IMG/VR virus record: IMGVR_UViG_3300022839_000099
Coordinates: 1-23,023 of that record
Strand: one strand, 5' to 3'
Origin: a virus
Length of the DNA stretch: 23,023 nt
Shown here: positions 14,689 through 21,279 of the stretch, piece after piece
How positions within the stretch are numbered: position 1 is the first letter of the stretch
How the letters are laid out: each line of letters opens with the position of its first letter
The notes under the pieces: model-generated
Databases searched by the model: none
The model's input: the letters and a program-made list of their open reading frames with translations, nothing else
Told to the model about the DNA's origin: nothing
Program-made: the position numbers and the translations under genes

Positions 14689-15959
14689 TATTTTATTAGT
14701 CCTTCCCAATTTGCTCCCCAAGCTTCAGCGTCTTCAGATCCTTCCACGCCTTCTTCTTCAGTTGACTCACGATTAATCAAGTTCTCACTTGTTTTTATAT
14801 TTGATATTCTTCTAAGCACTTCCCAATCAGATTTTTCTCGCAAGGTCCACAACAGTCCATTATTCACATCACCATTTCTTTCCAATATACCAACTGCACT
14901 AAGGTTCTGAAGGATGTTCCGGACCACATTAGTATCAAGTCCAACTTTGTCAGCAATGACAGTGGTCCGGACATTGATACCAAAATCATGTTTAGCCAAG
15001 ACATCAAGACACGCTCTCTTCTCTTCATTGGCCAAAGAATATGCACACCAATCAATAATATTTAAATATTCTTCATGAAGTTCTGGATCACCAGTTTCGT
15101 ATTTTTTAATGGCCATAAGTCCCATTGCAATATTAGATAATTGTAGAGCAATACGCATAGGCATGGCCGGAACTGGTATTTTTATAATTACTTCATTCTT
15201 CCAATCTTTTTTGGCAACAGTTCGTATTCTTTCAGCAAGAAAAGCAACCTCTACTATTCGTTGCTTTGTTTTTTTATCAAGCTTAAACTCATGACCTTCA
15301 CAACTTAATCCAACATCTTTCATGTATTCTCCATAAAGATTTGAAAGCTTTTCATCAAGTTCCTTTCCATAAAATTTTCTGTTTAGAGCAATCTCTGTTG
15401 CTTTTCTAGGATCGAAGTCTTTCATTCTAAAATAAACAAATCGCTGTCCCATGTCCGCCACTTCTTCAAAATGATCATAGATAGTTGGAGTACCTCCGGC
15501 AATAACTCCGAGCTTCCCTTTCCAAGTATTAGACTTATTGTCATTTCCAGAAGTCTTTGTCATTTCTCCATCGTAAATCATACGAAATTGTGAAAGTATA
15601 GCGTTCTTACTTTCAGCGTTCTTACTGAACAAAACAGTTAAATCAGATATTGCAATAATTCCTCGTGATCCAATTCTGTGAAGTAGTGAGTTATTTTTAT
15701 CACCAGCTTTTGCAGATAAAAAAGTATTCTCAGTCAGATCATCAATTCGATGAATAAACTTTTCATCAGTCAATGCCATAGGCCTAAGAATTTGTGACTT
15801 ACCACCAGAAGATGCTCCAATTATTACAAGCCAAATAGGATCACCTAGATCGAGCCTCGTTGCGATAAGTGTCGCAAGGGTTAAGTCAATAATTGAAGTG
15901 TCTTCAAAGTATTGGTATTTCTGGATTTCTTTTTTAAGGTCGATTAATTTCATTTTCAT
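14688..15959 (-). CDS. AAA+ ATPase, putative replication helicase or helicase loader
   Basis: 423 residues from ATG 15959 (MKMKLIDLKKEIQ), one base after the upstream stop. The longer frame starts inside that gene. Walker A is GASSGGKS (48-55), Walker B-like GIIAISDLTVL (about 100-110, D106), a sensor-like VIAGGTP near 152-158 and a conserved Arg in MGQRFVYFRM. A winged-helix-like part follows (VRTTVIADKVGLDTNVVRNI, around residues 345-370), then an acidic tail (STEEEGVEGSEDAEAWG). The layout, single ATPase plus wHTH beside a TOPRIM primase, resembles phage and plasmid replicative ATPases of the DUF3987/D5-like kind, though I cannot assign the family. It probably unwinds DNA or loads the fork helicase for the primase. 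Confidence 0.7.
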   Translation of the reverse strand: MKMKLIDLKKEIQKYQYFEDTSIIDLTLATLIATRLDLGDPIWLVIIGASSGGKSQILRPMALTDEKFIHRIDDLTENTFLSAKAGDKNNSLLHRIGSRGIIAISDLTVLFSKNAESKNAILSQFRMIYDGEMTKTSGNDNKSNTWKGKLGVIAGGTPTIYDHFEEVADMGQRFVYFRMKDFDPRKATEIALNRKFYGKELDEKLSNLYGEYMKDVGLSCEGHEFKLDKKTKQRIVEVAFLAERIRTVAKKDWKNEVIIKIPVPAMPMRIALQLSNIAMGLMAIKKYETGDPELHEEYLNIIDWCAYSLANEEKRACLDVLAKHDFGINVRTTVIADKVGLDTNVVRNILQNLSAVGILERNGDVNNGLLWTLREKSDWEVLRRISNIKTSENLINRESTEEEGVEGSEDAEAWGANWEGLIK

Positions 15960-15960
15960 T

Positions 15961-16404
15961 TTAATTATTTTTATTTTTAAAGAAATTACCCTCAATGAAT
16001 CTCTTATAATGAACAGAGTCTTTTGTCACAAACCTTCCTAACAAAGCTGTGGCCATAGAACCTGCACTGTCTTTATAATAATATCTATTCTCATGACACA
16101 AAGCAGACAGCTCTGAGTAAACAGAAAGATTAGTCTTTTTTATGTAAGGTTTTTTCTTTGGGAGAGAACTACTTCTGCATTGTTCGTATTTTAATTGTGA
16201 TCTTACTGATAACCATCGGTGAAGATCTACTTTAACATTTGATTGCCAAAACATTTCCACAGTTTTTTTAAGTCGTGGAGTTTCTTGAAAGGTCCAGACA
16301 GCAGAAAGTCTTTCCAAAGATTCCACACTTGTATTTTTAAATCCAGACATTATTAGAAAAACAGCTTCATCAATCAAACAAGTTTTGTAGCTATTTTTTC
16401 TCAT
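15961..16404 (-). CDS. Unknown protein of the replication operon
   Basis: A 147-residue basic protein with no recognised domain. It shows a helical N-terminus (CLIDEAVFLIMSGFKNTSVE) and a tract of basic residues (SSLPKKKPYIKK) before the polar C-terminus. Its ATG overlaps the primase stop as ATGA, and its own stop is one base from the AAA+ start, so the three genes must be translated together. A DNA-binding or adaptor role in the primase-ATPase complex is inferred only from the coupling and charge. Confidence 0.65.
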   Translation of the reverse strand: MRKNSYKTCLIDEAVFLIMSGFKNTSVESLERLSAVWTFQETPRLKKTVEMFWQSNVKVDLHRWLSVRSQLKYEQCRSSSLPKKKPYIKKTNLSVYSELSALCHENRYYYKDSAGSMATALLGRFVTKDSVHYKRFIEGNFFKNKNN

Positions 16405-17315
16405 GATAATTTTCTTATGGCCTCTTTAAAAGAAGCATCCTTATTAAGCTTTCTATAAATATCAATTGCATCGTATGGCCTACCGCATCCACCGAAACAA
16501 TATGCAGTGTTGGTTTCTTGATTATAATAAAGAGAAGGAGTCTTTTCTTTATGGAAAGGACAGCACGCTTTTTTGGCACGATTAAATTCAATTAATTCTG
16601 GAATTGGAAATTGCTTCGCTTTTGCAACAAGACTGTCAGCAACCTTTTTTGTTGAAGGAGTGTATTGCATTTTCTCATCTTCTTTTAACCACGCTTCATG
16701 AAAGAAACAATCCTTCCAAAGGCTTCTTCTATTGGACATATCCTCACGAACATCAAGGACATTTTTTGCTGTCCGAACAAGATCATGAAGATTTCCACCA
16801 TTAAGCACATAGTCTGAAATGTCTTTAACACCAGAACGAGTTGGAAGAAACAGTAGTTTTACTTTATCAAGGCCAAACATTTTAGCTGTCTTTGCCATCC
16901 CTTCACCTCCGGCTTTGTCATTATCAAAGCAAAGAATAATTTCTTTGTCCTTTAGCATCTCTACCCACTCTTCTTTAAAAGACATTGCTCCACCAGTTGA
17001 GGTGACTGCCGGAATATTATGACTCCAACAAACAAGACAATCTTTTTCACCCTCAACGAACAACACTGTCGAAGAATTTTTTGCTTGGAAATATCCATAC
17101 AAATTAACAAACCCTCCACGATCATAAGAATATTTTGGGCCACTAATGATTTCTGGGCTTCTTCTATATTTATTAAAAATAAAATTACCTTCACTATCAA
17201 CGACAGGAAAGGTAATTAATCCAAAATCATTTGTGTGGATTTGAAAATCTTTTAAAACTTCTTGAGTTATTTTTTGCTTTTCTAGCCAGTCAGAATGATT
17301 TTTATTTAAATGCAT
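16401..17315 (-). CDS. TOPRIM primase with C-terminal CHC2-type zinc finger
   Basis: 304 residues from ATG 17315 (MHLNKNHSDWLEK). The GTG start further upstream would cover the promoter. The TOPRIM core has LFVEGEKDCLV (E88 and E90 region) and ILCFDNDKAGG (D131-D133), the acidic residues that hold metal during primer synthesis. The zinc domain comes at the far end: C252-P-F-H255 with EKTPSL, then C273-F-G-G-C277, followed by YDAIDIYRKL. This is the DnaG-type fold, but in DnaG, T7 gp4 and similar primases it is N-terminal. The second Cys pair has three residues between instead of two. The order is therefore reversed relative to the classic primase. It probably makes primers at the adjacent origin-like gap. 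Strong family evidence; the permutation is read directly from the sequence. Confidence 0.85.
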   Translation of the reverse strand: MHLNKNHSDWLEKQKITQEVLKDFQIHTNDFGLITFPVVDSEGNFIFNKYRRSPEIISGPKYSYDRGGFVNLYGYFQAKNSSTVLFVEGEKDCLVCWSHNIPAVTSTGGAMSFKEEWVEMLKDKEIILCFDNDKAGGEGMAKTAKMFGLDKVKLLFLPTRSGVKDISDYVLNGGNLHDLVRTAKNVLDVREDMSNRRSLWKDCFFHEAWLKEDEKMQYTPSTKKVADSLVAKAKQFPIPELIEFNRAKKACCPFHKEKTPSLYYNQETNTAYCFGGCGRPYDAIDIYRKLNKDASFKEAIRKLS

Positions 17316-17322
17316 GTCTAAA

Positions 17323-17350
17323 ATTTTAGCACGCAAAACTTTTAACGCAA
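17323..17350 (-). promoter_or_regulatory. Leaderless promoter of the primase operon
   Basis: On the minus strand TTGCGT (17350-17345), a 16-base spacer and TAAAAT (17328-17323) stand seven bases before ATG 17315. The transcript would begin at or beside the start codon. A TTTGCGTGC motif sits directly upstream of the -10. Confidence 0.65.
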
Positions 17351-17386
17351 ATGTGGATAACTTTAAATTGATTTTTAGCACGCAAA
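17324..17386. repeat. Iteron-like direct repeats with a perfect DnaA box
   Basis: TTTTAGCACGCAAA occurs at 17324-17337 and again at 17373-17386. A shortened TTTTAACGCAAA lies between (17340-17351). Between the copies the minus strand reads TTATCCACA (17360-17352), a perfect consensus DnaA box. The repeats lie within the two divergent promoters. Such an array may be a replication origin, an operator, or both. Confidence 0.6.
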
Positions 17387-17395
17387 CGATATAAT
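17368..17395 (+). promoter_or_regulatory. Leaderless promoter of the plus-strand early genes
   Basis: TTGATT (17368-17373), a 16-base spacer containing GCACGCAAA, and TATAAT (17390-17395). Six bases later comes GTG 17402. The expected start site is on that GTG, so the first small ORF would be read from a leaderless mRNA. The operator-like word lies inside the spacer. Confidence 0.65.
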
Positions 17396-17401
17396 TACAT
17401 T

Positions 17402-17545
17402 GTGATAAATTTGCAGTATAAAGAACAAATAAAAATATTTATAGATCAAGAAATTTCTGAAGATGAAATAATTTTAATTTATGCTCCGGTGATGAGCAGT
17501 TTTGATACACAACAAATAATTTATGAAATTAAAAAAAGTCATTAA
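17402..17545 (+). CDS. 47-residue small protein from a leaderless GTG start
   Basis: The frame begins with GTG exactly where transcription should start and runs 47 codons to TAA. The product is charged and probably helical (QYKEQIKIFIDQEISEDEII) with a polar C-terminus ending QQIIYEIKKSH, and resembles nothing I know. Another candidate start is TTG 17411. The end overlaps the start of the next small ORF by 23 bases. Evidence for translation is the promoter geometry and the typical phage codon use; it may be only a regulatory leader. Confidence 0.5.
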   Translation: MINLQYKEQIKIFIDQEISEDEIILIYAPVMSSFDTQQIIYEIKKSH

Positions 17546-17612
17546 ATCATTTGTTGCGTACTCAATAATATTTATTATACTTTGTTTTTGTGCTTCACTT
17601 GCATTAAATTAA
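17523..17612 (+). CDS. 29-residue hydrophobic peptide
   Basis: ATG 17523 opens MKLKKVIKSFVAYSIIFIIL, a lysine-rich start and a single membrane-length hydrophobic stretch, ending CFCASLALN. It could be a small membrane protein or an orphan signal-type sequence. TAA is one base from the ATG of the next gene (TAATATG), so the two are probably coupled. Its start lies inside the preceding ORF in another frame. A -35/-10 pair is embedded within it. Confidence 0.5.
   Translation: MKLKKVIKSFVAYSIIFIILCFCASLALN
17554..17581 (+). promoter_or_regulatory. Possible second promoter before the 86-residue gene
   Basis: TTGCGT (17554-17559), 16-base spacer, TATACT (17576-17581). The -35 word TTGCGT is the same as in the primase and 19159 promoters. 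It would give a leader of about 25 bases. It lies within the small membrane peptide frame, so it may be a chance match. Confidence 0.35.
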
Positions 17613-17613
17613 T

Positions 17614-17874
17614 ATGAAAAAAATTTGGAACGATAAAGAAGGAGTTGTTATGGACACATTTGAAGATGTTCAAAATATAGCTCTCTATCAACATGGTGGA
17701 GTTTATTTTGAGATCATAAAAGAAAATGAATCTGAAACATTATATGTTGGATGGGTTGATGAATATGGTTTTGATAAAGTTTTTGAAAAAAGAGCAAAAA
17801 GAGAAGACTTTATAAATATACCAATTGAAGAGATGGTGAAATTTATCACTTCATTTAAAGATGAAAAATATTAA
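17614..17874 (+). CDS. Unknown 86-residue acidic protein
   Basis: Not recognised. The body is a mix of strands and turns with aromatic residues (ALYQHGGVYFEIIKENESE, LYVGWVDEYGFDKVFEKRAK), and could be a small beta-rich fold; the C-terminus is helical (IPIEEMVKFITSFKDEKY). The start follows a stop as TAATATG. Its own stop shares its last base with the helicase ATG (TAATG), so the helicase depends on it for translation. A helicase partner or host-takeover protein is possible but unsupported. Confidence 0.7.
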   Translation: MKKIWNDKEGVVMDTFEDVQNIALYQHGGVYFEIIKENESETLYVGWVDEYGFDKVFEKRAKREDFINIPIEEMVKFITSFKDEKY

Positions 17875-19133
17875 TGTTATATAAGCATCAAAAAGAAATA
17901 GTTGATCAAGATGTAAAAAAAACTGGGTTGTGGCTCGGCACAGGATCTGGAAAAACAAGGACAGCTCTTGCAATGGCAAAAGGAAAGACACTTGTGATTT
18001 GTCCGAAGACTCAAAAAGAAGATCAGAACTGGGAGCGTGAAGCCAAAGAAATGGGAATTGAGATTGATCTAACAGTAATTGGAAAAGAAGCTTTCAGAAG
18101 AGATTATTTAACTCTTGGAAAATTTGACACAATTATAAACGATGAAGCTCACACATGCTTAGGAGTCACTCCATCAATTCACTACAAAAACAAAATGCCA
18201 CGACCAAAGGCGAGTCAGCTTTTTTATGCACTGAAAGAATATATAACAAAACATAATCCAGAAAGAATTTATTTAGTAACAGCGACCATTGTAAAAAGTC
18301 CGATGACTGTTTGGGGAGCAGGTGTGATTTTAGGACAGTGGTCTGCAAACATTGATAGCTTCTATAAATTCAGAAGTATTTTTTATGTGAAACTGCCAAT
18401 GATTGGAAGAGAAGTTTTTACAGCAAAATCAGATAAAGAAACAAAAGAACGGCTCGGCAAGCTTGTTAGAAAAATTGGATTTGTTGGAAGGCTCGAAGAT
18501 TATTTTGATGTTCCGGAGCAAACTTATAAAAATGTTTTCATTGATCTAACAAAGGAACAAGTCACAGCAATCAAAGATGTCAAAATAGAATATCCAGATC
18601 CGATTGTGGCCATTGGAAAAATCAATCAAGTGGAAAATGGAATTCTTGCTGGTGATGAATATAATAAAGAAAAAACATTTACAGAGAATAAGACTGAGAA
18701 GATTTTAGAATATGCAGAAGAGTTTCCAAAAATGATCGTGTTTGTAAAATACACACAGCAAATAAATAACCTTGAAAGAAATCTCTTAAAGGCAAAGAAA
18801 AAAGTTTACACCTTAACTGGAAAAACTAATCATCGTGGAGAATTGTTGGCCATGCTAAAAAAGTCAGACGAGTATGTTTTGATTGTGCAGGCTCAAATCT
18901 CGGCAGGTTGGGAGCTTCCAGATTGTCCGGTAATGATTTTTGCTTCGAGAACTTATTCATTCGTTGACTATGATCAAGCTATTGGAAGAATTTTGAGATC
19001 AAATAAATTGAAGAAGAATCTCTATATAACATTAATTGCAAAGAGTCAGATTGATCTTGCGATTGAGGATGCATTGGTAAATAAAAAGGATTTTAATGAA
19101 AAGATATATGTAGATAAAAATTTGCGTGCATAA
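17874..19133 (+). CDS. Superfamily 2 DNA helicase
   Basis: A 419-residue two-lobe helicase. Lobe 1 has an N-terminal YKHQKEIV that looks like the Q-type motif, Walker A GTGSGKT (22-28), the DEAH box in IINDEAH (90-93) and TAT (136-138). Lobe 2 has FPKMIVFVKYTQQINNLE, VLIVQAQISAGWELPDCP (motif V) and QAIGRILR (368-375, motif VI with both arginine-finger positions). All motifs for ATP hydrolysis are kept. The length and compact C-terminus match phage SNF2/DEAD-like helicases used in replication or recombination. It follows an unknown coupled gene and ends with a promoter for the next set overlapping its last codons (CGTGCATAA). Confidence 0.85.
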   Translation: MLYKHQKEIVDQDVKKTGLWLGTGSGKTRTALAMAKGKTLVICPKTQKEDQNWEREAKEMGIEIDLTVIGKEAFRRDYLTLGKFDTIINDEAHTCLGVTPSIHYKNKMPRPKASQLFYALKEYITKHNPERIYLVTATIVKSPMTVWGAGVILGQWSANIDSFYKFRSIFYVKLPMIGREVFTAKSDKETKERLGKLVRKIGFVGRLEDYFDVPEQTYKNVFIDLTKEQVTAIKDVKIEYPDPIVAIGKINQVENGILAGDEYNKEKTFTENKTEKILEYAEEFPKMIVFVKYTQQINNLERNLLKAKKKVYTLTGKTNHRGELLAMLKKSDEYVLIVQAQISAGWELPDCPVMIFASRTYSFVDYDQAIGRILRSNKLKKNLYITLIAKSQIDLAIEDALVNKKDFNEKIYVDKNLRA

Positions 19134-19150
19134 GTAATTTTATATATACT
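19121..19150 (+). promoter_or_regulatory. Promoter of the small-ORF and cassette run
   Basis: TTGCGT (19122-19127), 17-base spacer, TATACT (19145-19150), and eight bases later ATG 19159. The -35 is part of TTTGCGTGC (19121-19129), the reverse complement of the GCACGCAAA word in the 17324-17386 array. The TAA of the helicase lies inside it. Transcripts would have a leader of one or two bases at most. Confidence 0.6.
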
Positions 19151-19158
19151 TAAAAAGT

Positions 19159-19284
19159 ATGAAAAATAAAATTACATTAGAAGAAAAACTAGAAAAAGAA
19201 AGAAACGAGTACGAAGACAACACTCTTAACAATAACGAATACGACCAAGACGATTGCGTCGACCATTTACCAACTTACGAATAA
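19159..19284 (+). CDS. 41-residue acidic small protein
   Basis: A 41-codon frame, MKNKITLEEKLEKERNEYED at the start and DDCVDHLPTYE at the end, acidic and helical in its first half. Not recognised. It stands eight bases after a good -10 box, so it should be translated from a nearly leaderless mRNA. The next ATG is six bases beyond its stop. It could be an anti-host or regulatory peptide, but nothing in it shows that. Confidence 0.55.
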   Translation: MKNKITLEEKLEKERNEYEDNTLNNNEYDQDDCVDHLPTYE

Positions 19285-19290
19285 AATAAC

Positions 19291-19467
19291 ATGCAAACAA
19301 AACAAGAAATAAAAGACGAATATAAGAAAATAGAAGCACCTGCTTGGGCTGAATACTGGAAAATCAAAGACTCTGCTATGGCTAAATACTTGAAAATCCA
19401 ACAAATTGCTTGGGCTGAAAAAAATAGAAAACTAAAGGAGTTAGACGAAAAAGTATCAACTAATTAA
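19291..19467 (+). CDS. 58-residue protein with AWAEYWKI-type repeats
   Basis: The centre consists of three imperfect eleven-residue units (IEAPAWAEYWK, IKDSAMAKYLK, IQQIAWAEKNRK), each with an Ala-x-Ala-x/Tyr core and a basic end, likely an amphipathic helix. From memory, similar APAWAEYxKI repeats occur in uncharacterised phage and eukaryotic proteins, without a known function. The frame starts AACATG seven bases after the preceding stop. The end is close to the next gene. The repetitive helix suggests a protein- or nucleic-acid-interaction rod. Confidence 0.6.
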   Translation: MQTKQEIKDEYKKIEAPAWAEYWKIKDSAMAKYLKIQQIAWAEKNRKLKELDEKVSTN

Positions 19468-19473
19468 ATAATT

Positions 19474-19620
19474 ATGAAAGACTTTAATAAAGAATCAGAA
19501 ATAAAACACATACTAAAACAAAGACGAAACGACAAAAGAGCAGTAGCACTTACATACATATTCTTAGGATTTGCTTTTGGGTACTTCCTAGCTCACTTTC
19601 TTGTTTACTTAATTAAATAG
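19474..19620 (+). CDS. 48-residue single-span membrane protein
   Basis: A very basic N-terminal part (KHILKQRRNDKRAV) precedes one hydrophobic helix (ALTYIFLGFAFGYFLAHFLV) and a short end (YLIK). The positive-inside rule places the N-terminus in the cytoplasm. No lipobox or cleavage site. Holin-like size but with only one span and no lysis neighbours, so a superinfection-exclusion or membrane-anchor role is equally open. The stop is TAG, and the next gene begins two bases later. Confidence 0.6.
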   Translation: MKDFNKESEIKHILKQRRNDKRAVALTYIFLGFAFGYFLAHFLVYLIK

Positions 19621-19622
19621 AT

Positions 19623-19952
19623 ATGAAAAACTACACAGAAAGACGATTGGAAGAGTTTGATGAGAAGTCAGTGACTTTATTTACACGAAATGGGTTGGCT
19701 GTTTTACTTGATTATCCCCCACACGATATGGTTTTAGATGAGGGTAAAGTAAGGGATTTCCTCTCCACCTCAATCGCACAAGCCGAGAAAGAGATGTACA
19801 TACAAGGTTTCAAAGATGGGTTTGAACACTCTACAGAAAGCTTTAATGGAGAATACACACACCCAGATGTACCCAAAGACTTTCTTGAAAAAGATGCTAA
19901 GGAAGCACTAGACCTCCTATTCTCCCTAAACAAAGAGATTAACAATAAATAA
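19623..19952 (+). CDS. Cassette protein 1 (TERRLEE / IAQAEKEM / LNKEINNK modules)
   Basis: 109 residues. It carries all three shared modules: N-terminal TERRLEEFDEK, STSIAQAEKEMYIQGFKDG at about residues 48-66, and the C-terminal SLNKEINNK. Between them are unrelated segments, including a His/Pro-rich stretch (GEYTHPDVPKDF). The modules recur in neighbouring genes at DNA level. Mostly helical and acidic; no enzymatic signature. Function unknown. The junction with the next gene is the repeated AAAGAGATTAAC...TAATATG element. This suggests an accessory array that varies by recombination at short shared blocks. Confidence 0.65.
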   Translation: MKNYTERRLEEFDEKSVTLFTRNGLAVLLDYPPHDMVLDEGKVRDFLSTSIAQAEKEMYIQGFKDGFEHSTESFNGEYTHPDVPKDFLEKDAKEALDLLFSLNKEINNK

Positions 19953-19957
19953 CTAAT

Positions 19958-20497
19958 ATGACAAACACAGAAAGACGATTAGAAGAGCAAATAGAAGAAT
20001 GGAAAAAAGAAATTGGAGAAATTCCTGAAAACACCTGTACAAGTATTGACGGTGTAATTAAAGATATAGAAAAATATGTTGATGAAGTTGAAAATCTACG
20101 AATAAATGCTTGGAAATACGAAAGTGCAGAGGAGTTAGGAAAAGACTTACCCGATATTGGTTGGTCTGGCTTAACATCAGATCTAGATGGAAAACTTCGT
20201 GAAGATAATGAGAGACTCCGAGAACTTGGAATATTTTGGTATGAAAAATGTAAGGAGCTATCTACATCAATCGCACAATCCGAGCAGGAGATTTTAAAAA
20301 AGCTAGGAGATAAATGGAGTTTAGCGAGATTTATGCACGAGAAGTATGAGCAGTATGCCTTTATTTTTGGATGGGACACTCAAGAGAAAACTAAGGTTGA
20401 GTTTGACAATTTGCCAGAAGAAAATAAGAAAACAATGTTAGGCGTAGCAAGTGAAATCCTCTTGCTTCTAGACAAAGAGATTAACAATAATAAATAA
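19958..20497 (+). CDS. Cassette protein 2 (TERRLEE / IAQSEQEI / LDKEINNNK modules)
   Basis: 179 residues, the longest of the family. TERRLEEQIEEWKKEIGEIP opens it, LSTSIAQSEQEILKKLGDKW stands near residues 103-122 and LLLLDKEINNNK closes it. The inserted middle is helical and charged (IEKYVDEVENLRINAWKYES). The terminal blocks match cassette 1 in DNA as well as protein, but the central ~70 residues are its own. Its start is ACTAATATG directly after the upstream stop. No function can be assigned; the design suggests a small protein-binding scaffold that has been diversified. Confidence 0.65.
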   Translation: MTNTERRLEEQIEEWKKEIGEIPENTCTSIDGVIKDIEKYVDEVENLRINAWKYESAEELGKDLPDIGWSGLTSDLDGKLREDNERLRELGIFWYEKCKELSTSIAQSEQEILKKLGDKWSLARFMHEKYEQYAFIFGWDTQEKTKVEFDNLPEENKKTMLGVASEILLLLDKEINNNK

Positions 20498-20502
20498 ATA
20501 AT

Positions 20503-20856
20503 ATGAAAACAACAACATTTGAAGAATACTTAGAGAAAATATGCTTTGAAGATAATCCAAGCGTACTAGATGATGATATGCCTGACTTCTTTAACTCTTG
20601 GTTAGCAAACCTTGATGGAGAAGAATACTTAAAATACGGCAACGACTTAATCGCACAAGCCGAGCAGGAGATGTTGAAGAAGATAAGAGAAAAGATTGAG
20701 AAAGTGAAAGTTATTACACCAACAGTTGAACTACCACCAAATAAATTATCACAAAATCAAATCTTCGCAGGTGGACAAGCAAATATGTTTTTACGAATTA
20801 CTGAAGCCCTCGCCTCCCTAAACAAAGAGATTAACAATAAAGAAAAAATAATATGA
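20503..20856 (+). CDS. Cassette protein 3 (IAQAEQEM / LNKEINNK modules)
   Basis: 117 residues. The N-terminus differs from cassettes 1 and 2 (MKTTTFEEYLEKICFEDNPS) and is acidic, but DLIAQAEQEMLKKIREKIEK (about 48-67) and ASLNKEINNKEKII are shared. The central and C-terminal blocks are close in DNA to cassette 2, so the N-terminal segment seems to have been replaced. The frame runs into the ATG of the next gene (TAATATG-type junction, four-base overlap). Unknown function. Confidence 0.65.
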   Translation: MKTTTFEEYLEKICFEDNPSVLDDDMPDFFNSWLANLDGEEYLKYGNDLIAQAEQEMLKKIREKIEKVKVITPTVELPPNKLSQNQIFAGGQANMFLRITEALASLNKEINNKEKII

Positions 20857-21233
20857 ACAAAATTATTAAAGAATATCTAAAATTTGAAAAGTCTATGTTA
20901 GACAGCCCAAAGACATTTTTTCCTATATTTGAAGCTGGTTCAGATGCTAGAAGTGCAATAATCTGGAAAGAATACTTAGATTGGCAACAAAAAGGTGGCA
21001 AAACTGAAGACATTGAATTTAGAGATATTAGAGAAAATACGATTATGTGGCAGATGGGAAACGAATACTTTGTCCAAGAAATTGATAAGTTTGCACCTTT
21101 TACCAAAGAAGAGTATCAAAAAGGAGTTTCATCAGTCTACTCATTTATGAACGATAGACCTCAGTATTTTAAGTTTAGAAAACTTGAAGGAATGTTTAAT
21201 CCACTACGCATTCTACTCTATGAGATGTTATGA
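20853..21233 (+). CDS. Cassette protein 4, shortened at the C-terminus
   Basis: 126 residues, MNKIIKEYLKFEKSMLDSPK at the start, then IWKEYLDWQQKGGK, an acidic middle and a C-terminus rich in aromatic residues (FNPLRILLYEML). It ends at TGA instead of running into the shared tail. The tail (LAYLNKKINIKEN) is present downstream but in another frame. The family module in the middle is not visible, so it may be a distant member that took only the tail. Unknown function. Confidence 0.6.
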   Translation: MNKIIKEYLKFEKSMLDSPKTFFPIFEAGSDARSAIIWKEYLDWQQKGGKTEDIEFRDIRENTIMWQMGNEYFVQEIDKFAPFTKEEYQKGVSSVYSFMNDRPQYFKFRKLEGMFNPLRILLYEML

Positions 21234-21277
21234 CCCTCGCTTACTTAAACAAAAAAATTAACATTAAAGAAAACTAA
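21230..21277 (+). pseudogene. Out-of-frame remnant of the shared cassette tail
   Basis: From the ATG that overlaps the TGA of cassette 4 (TTATGA) a 15-codon frame reads MTLAYLNKKINIKEN, clearly the family tail seen as ASLNKEINNK in the others. Relative to the upstream gene it is shifted by -1. It is either a frameshift scar or a mini-ORF translated by termination-reinitiation. Confidence 0.6.
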
Positions 21278-21279
21278 AT

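Noticed and set aside
17316-17381. Longer primase from a GTG start
   Set aside because: The added codons coincide with the iteron-like repeats, the DnaA box and the promoter, and give no recognisable domain.
19939-20379. Minus-strand 146-residue frame opposite cassette 2
   Set aside because: Serine-rich shadow of an acidic helical gene; the sense frame has junction, start and family tail.
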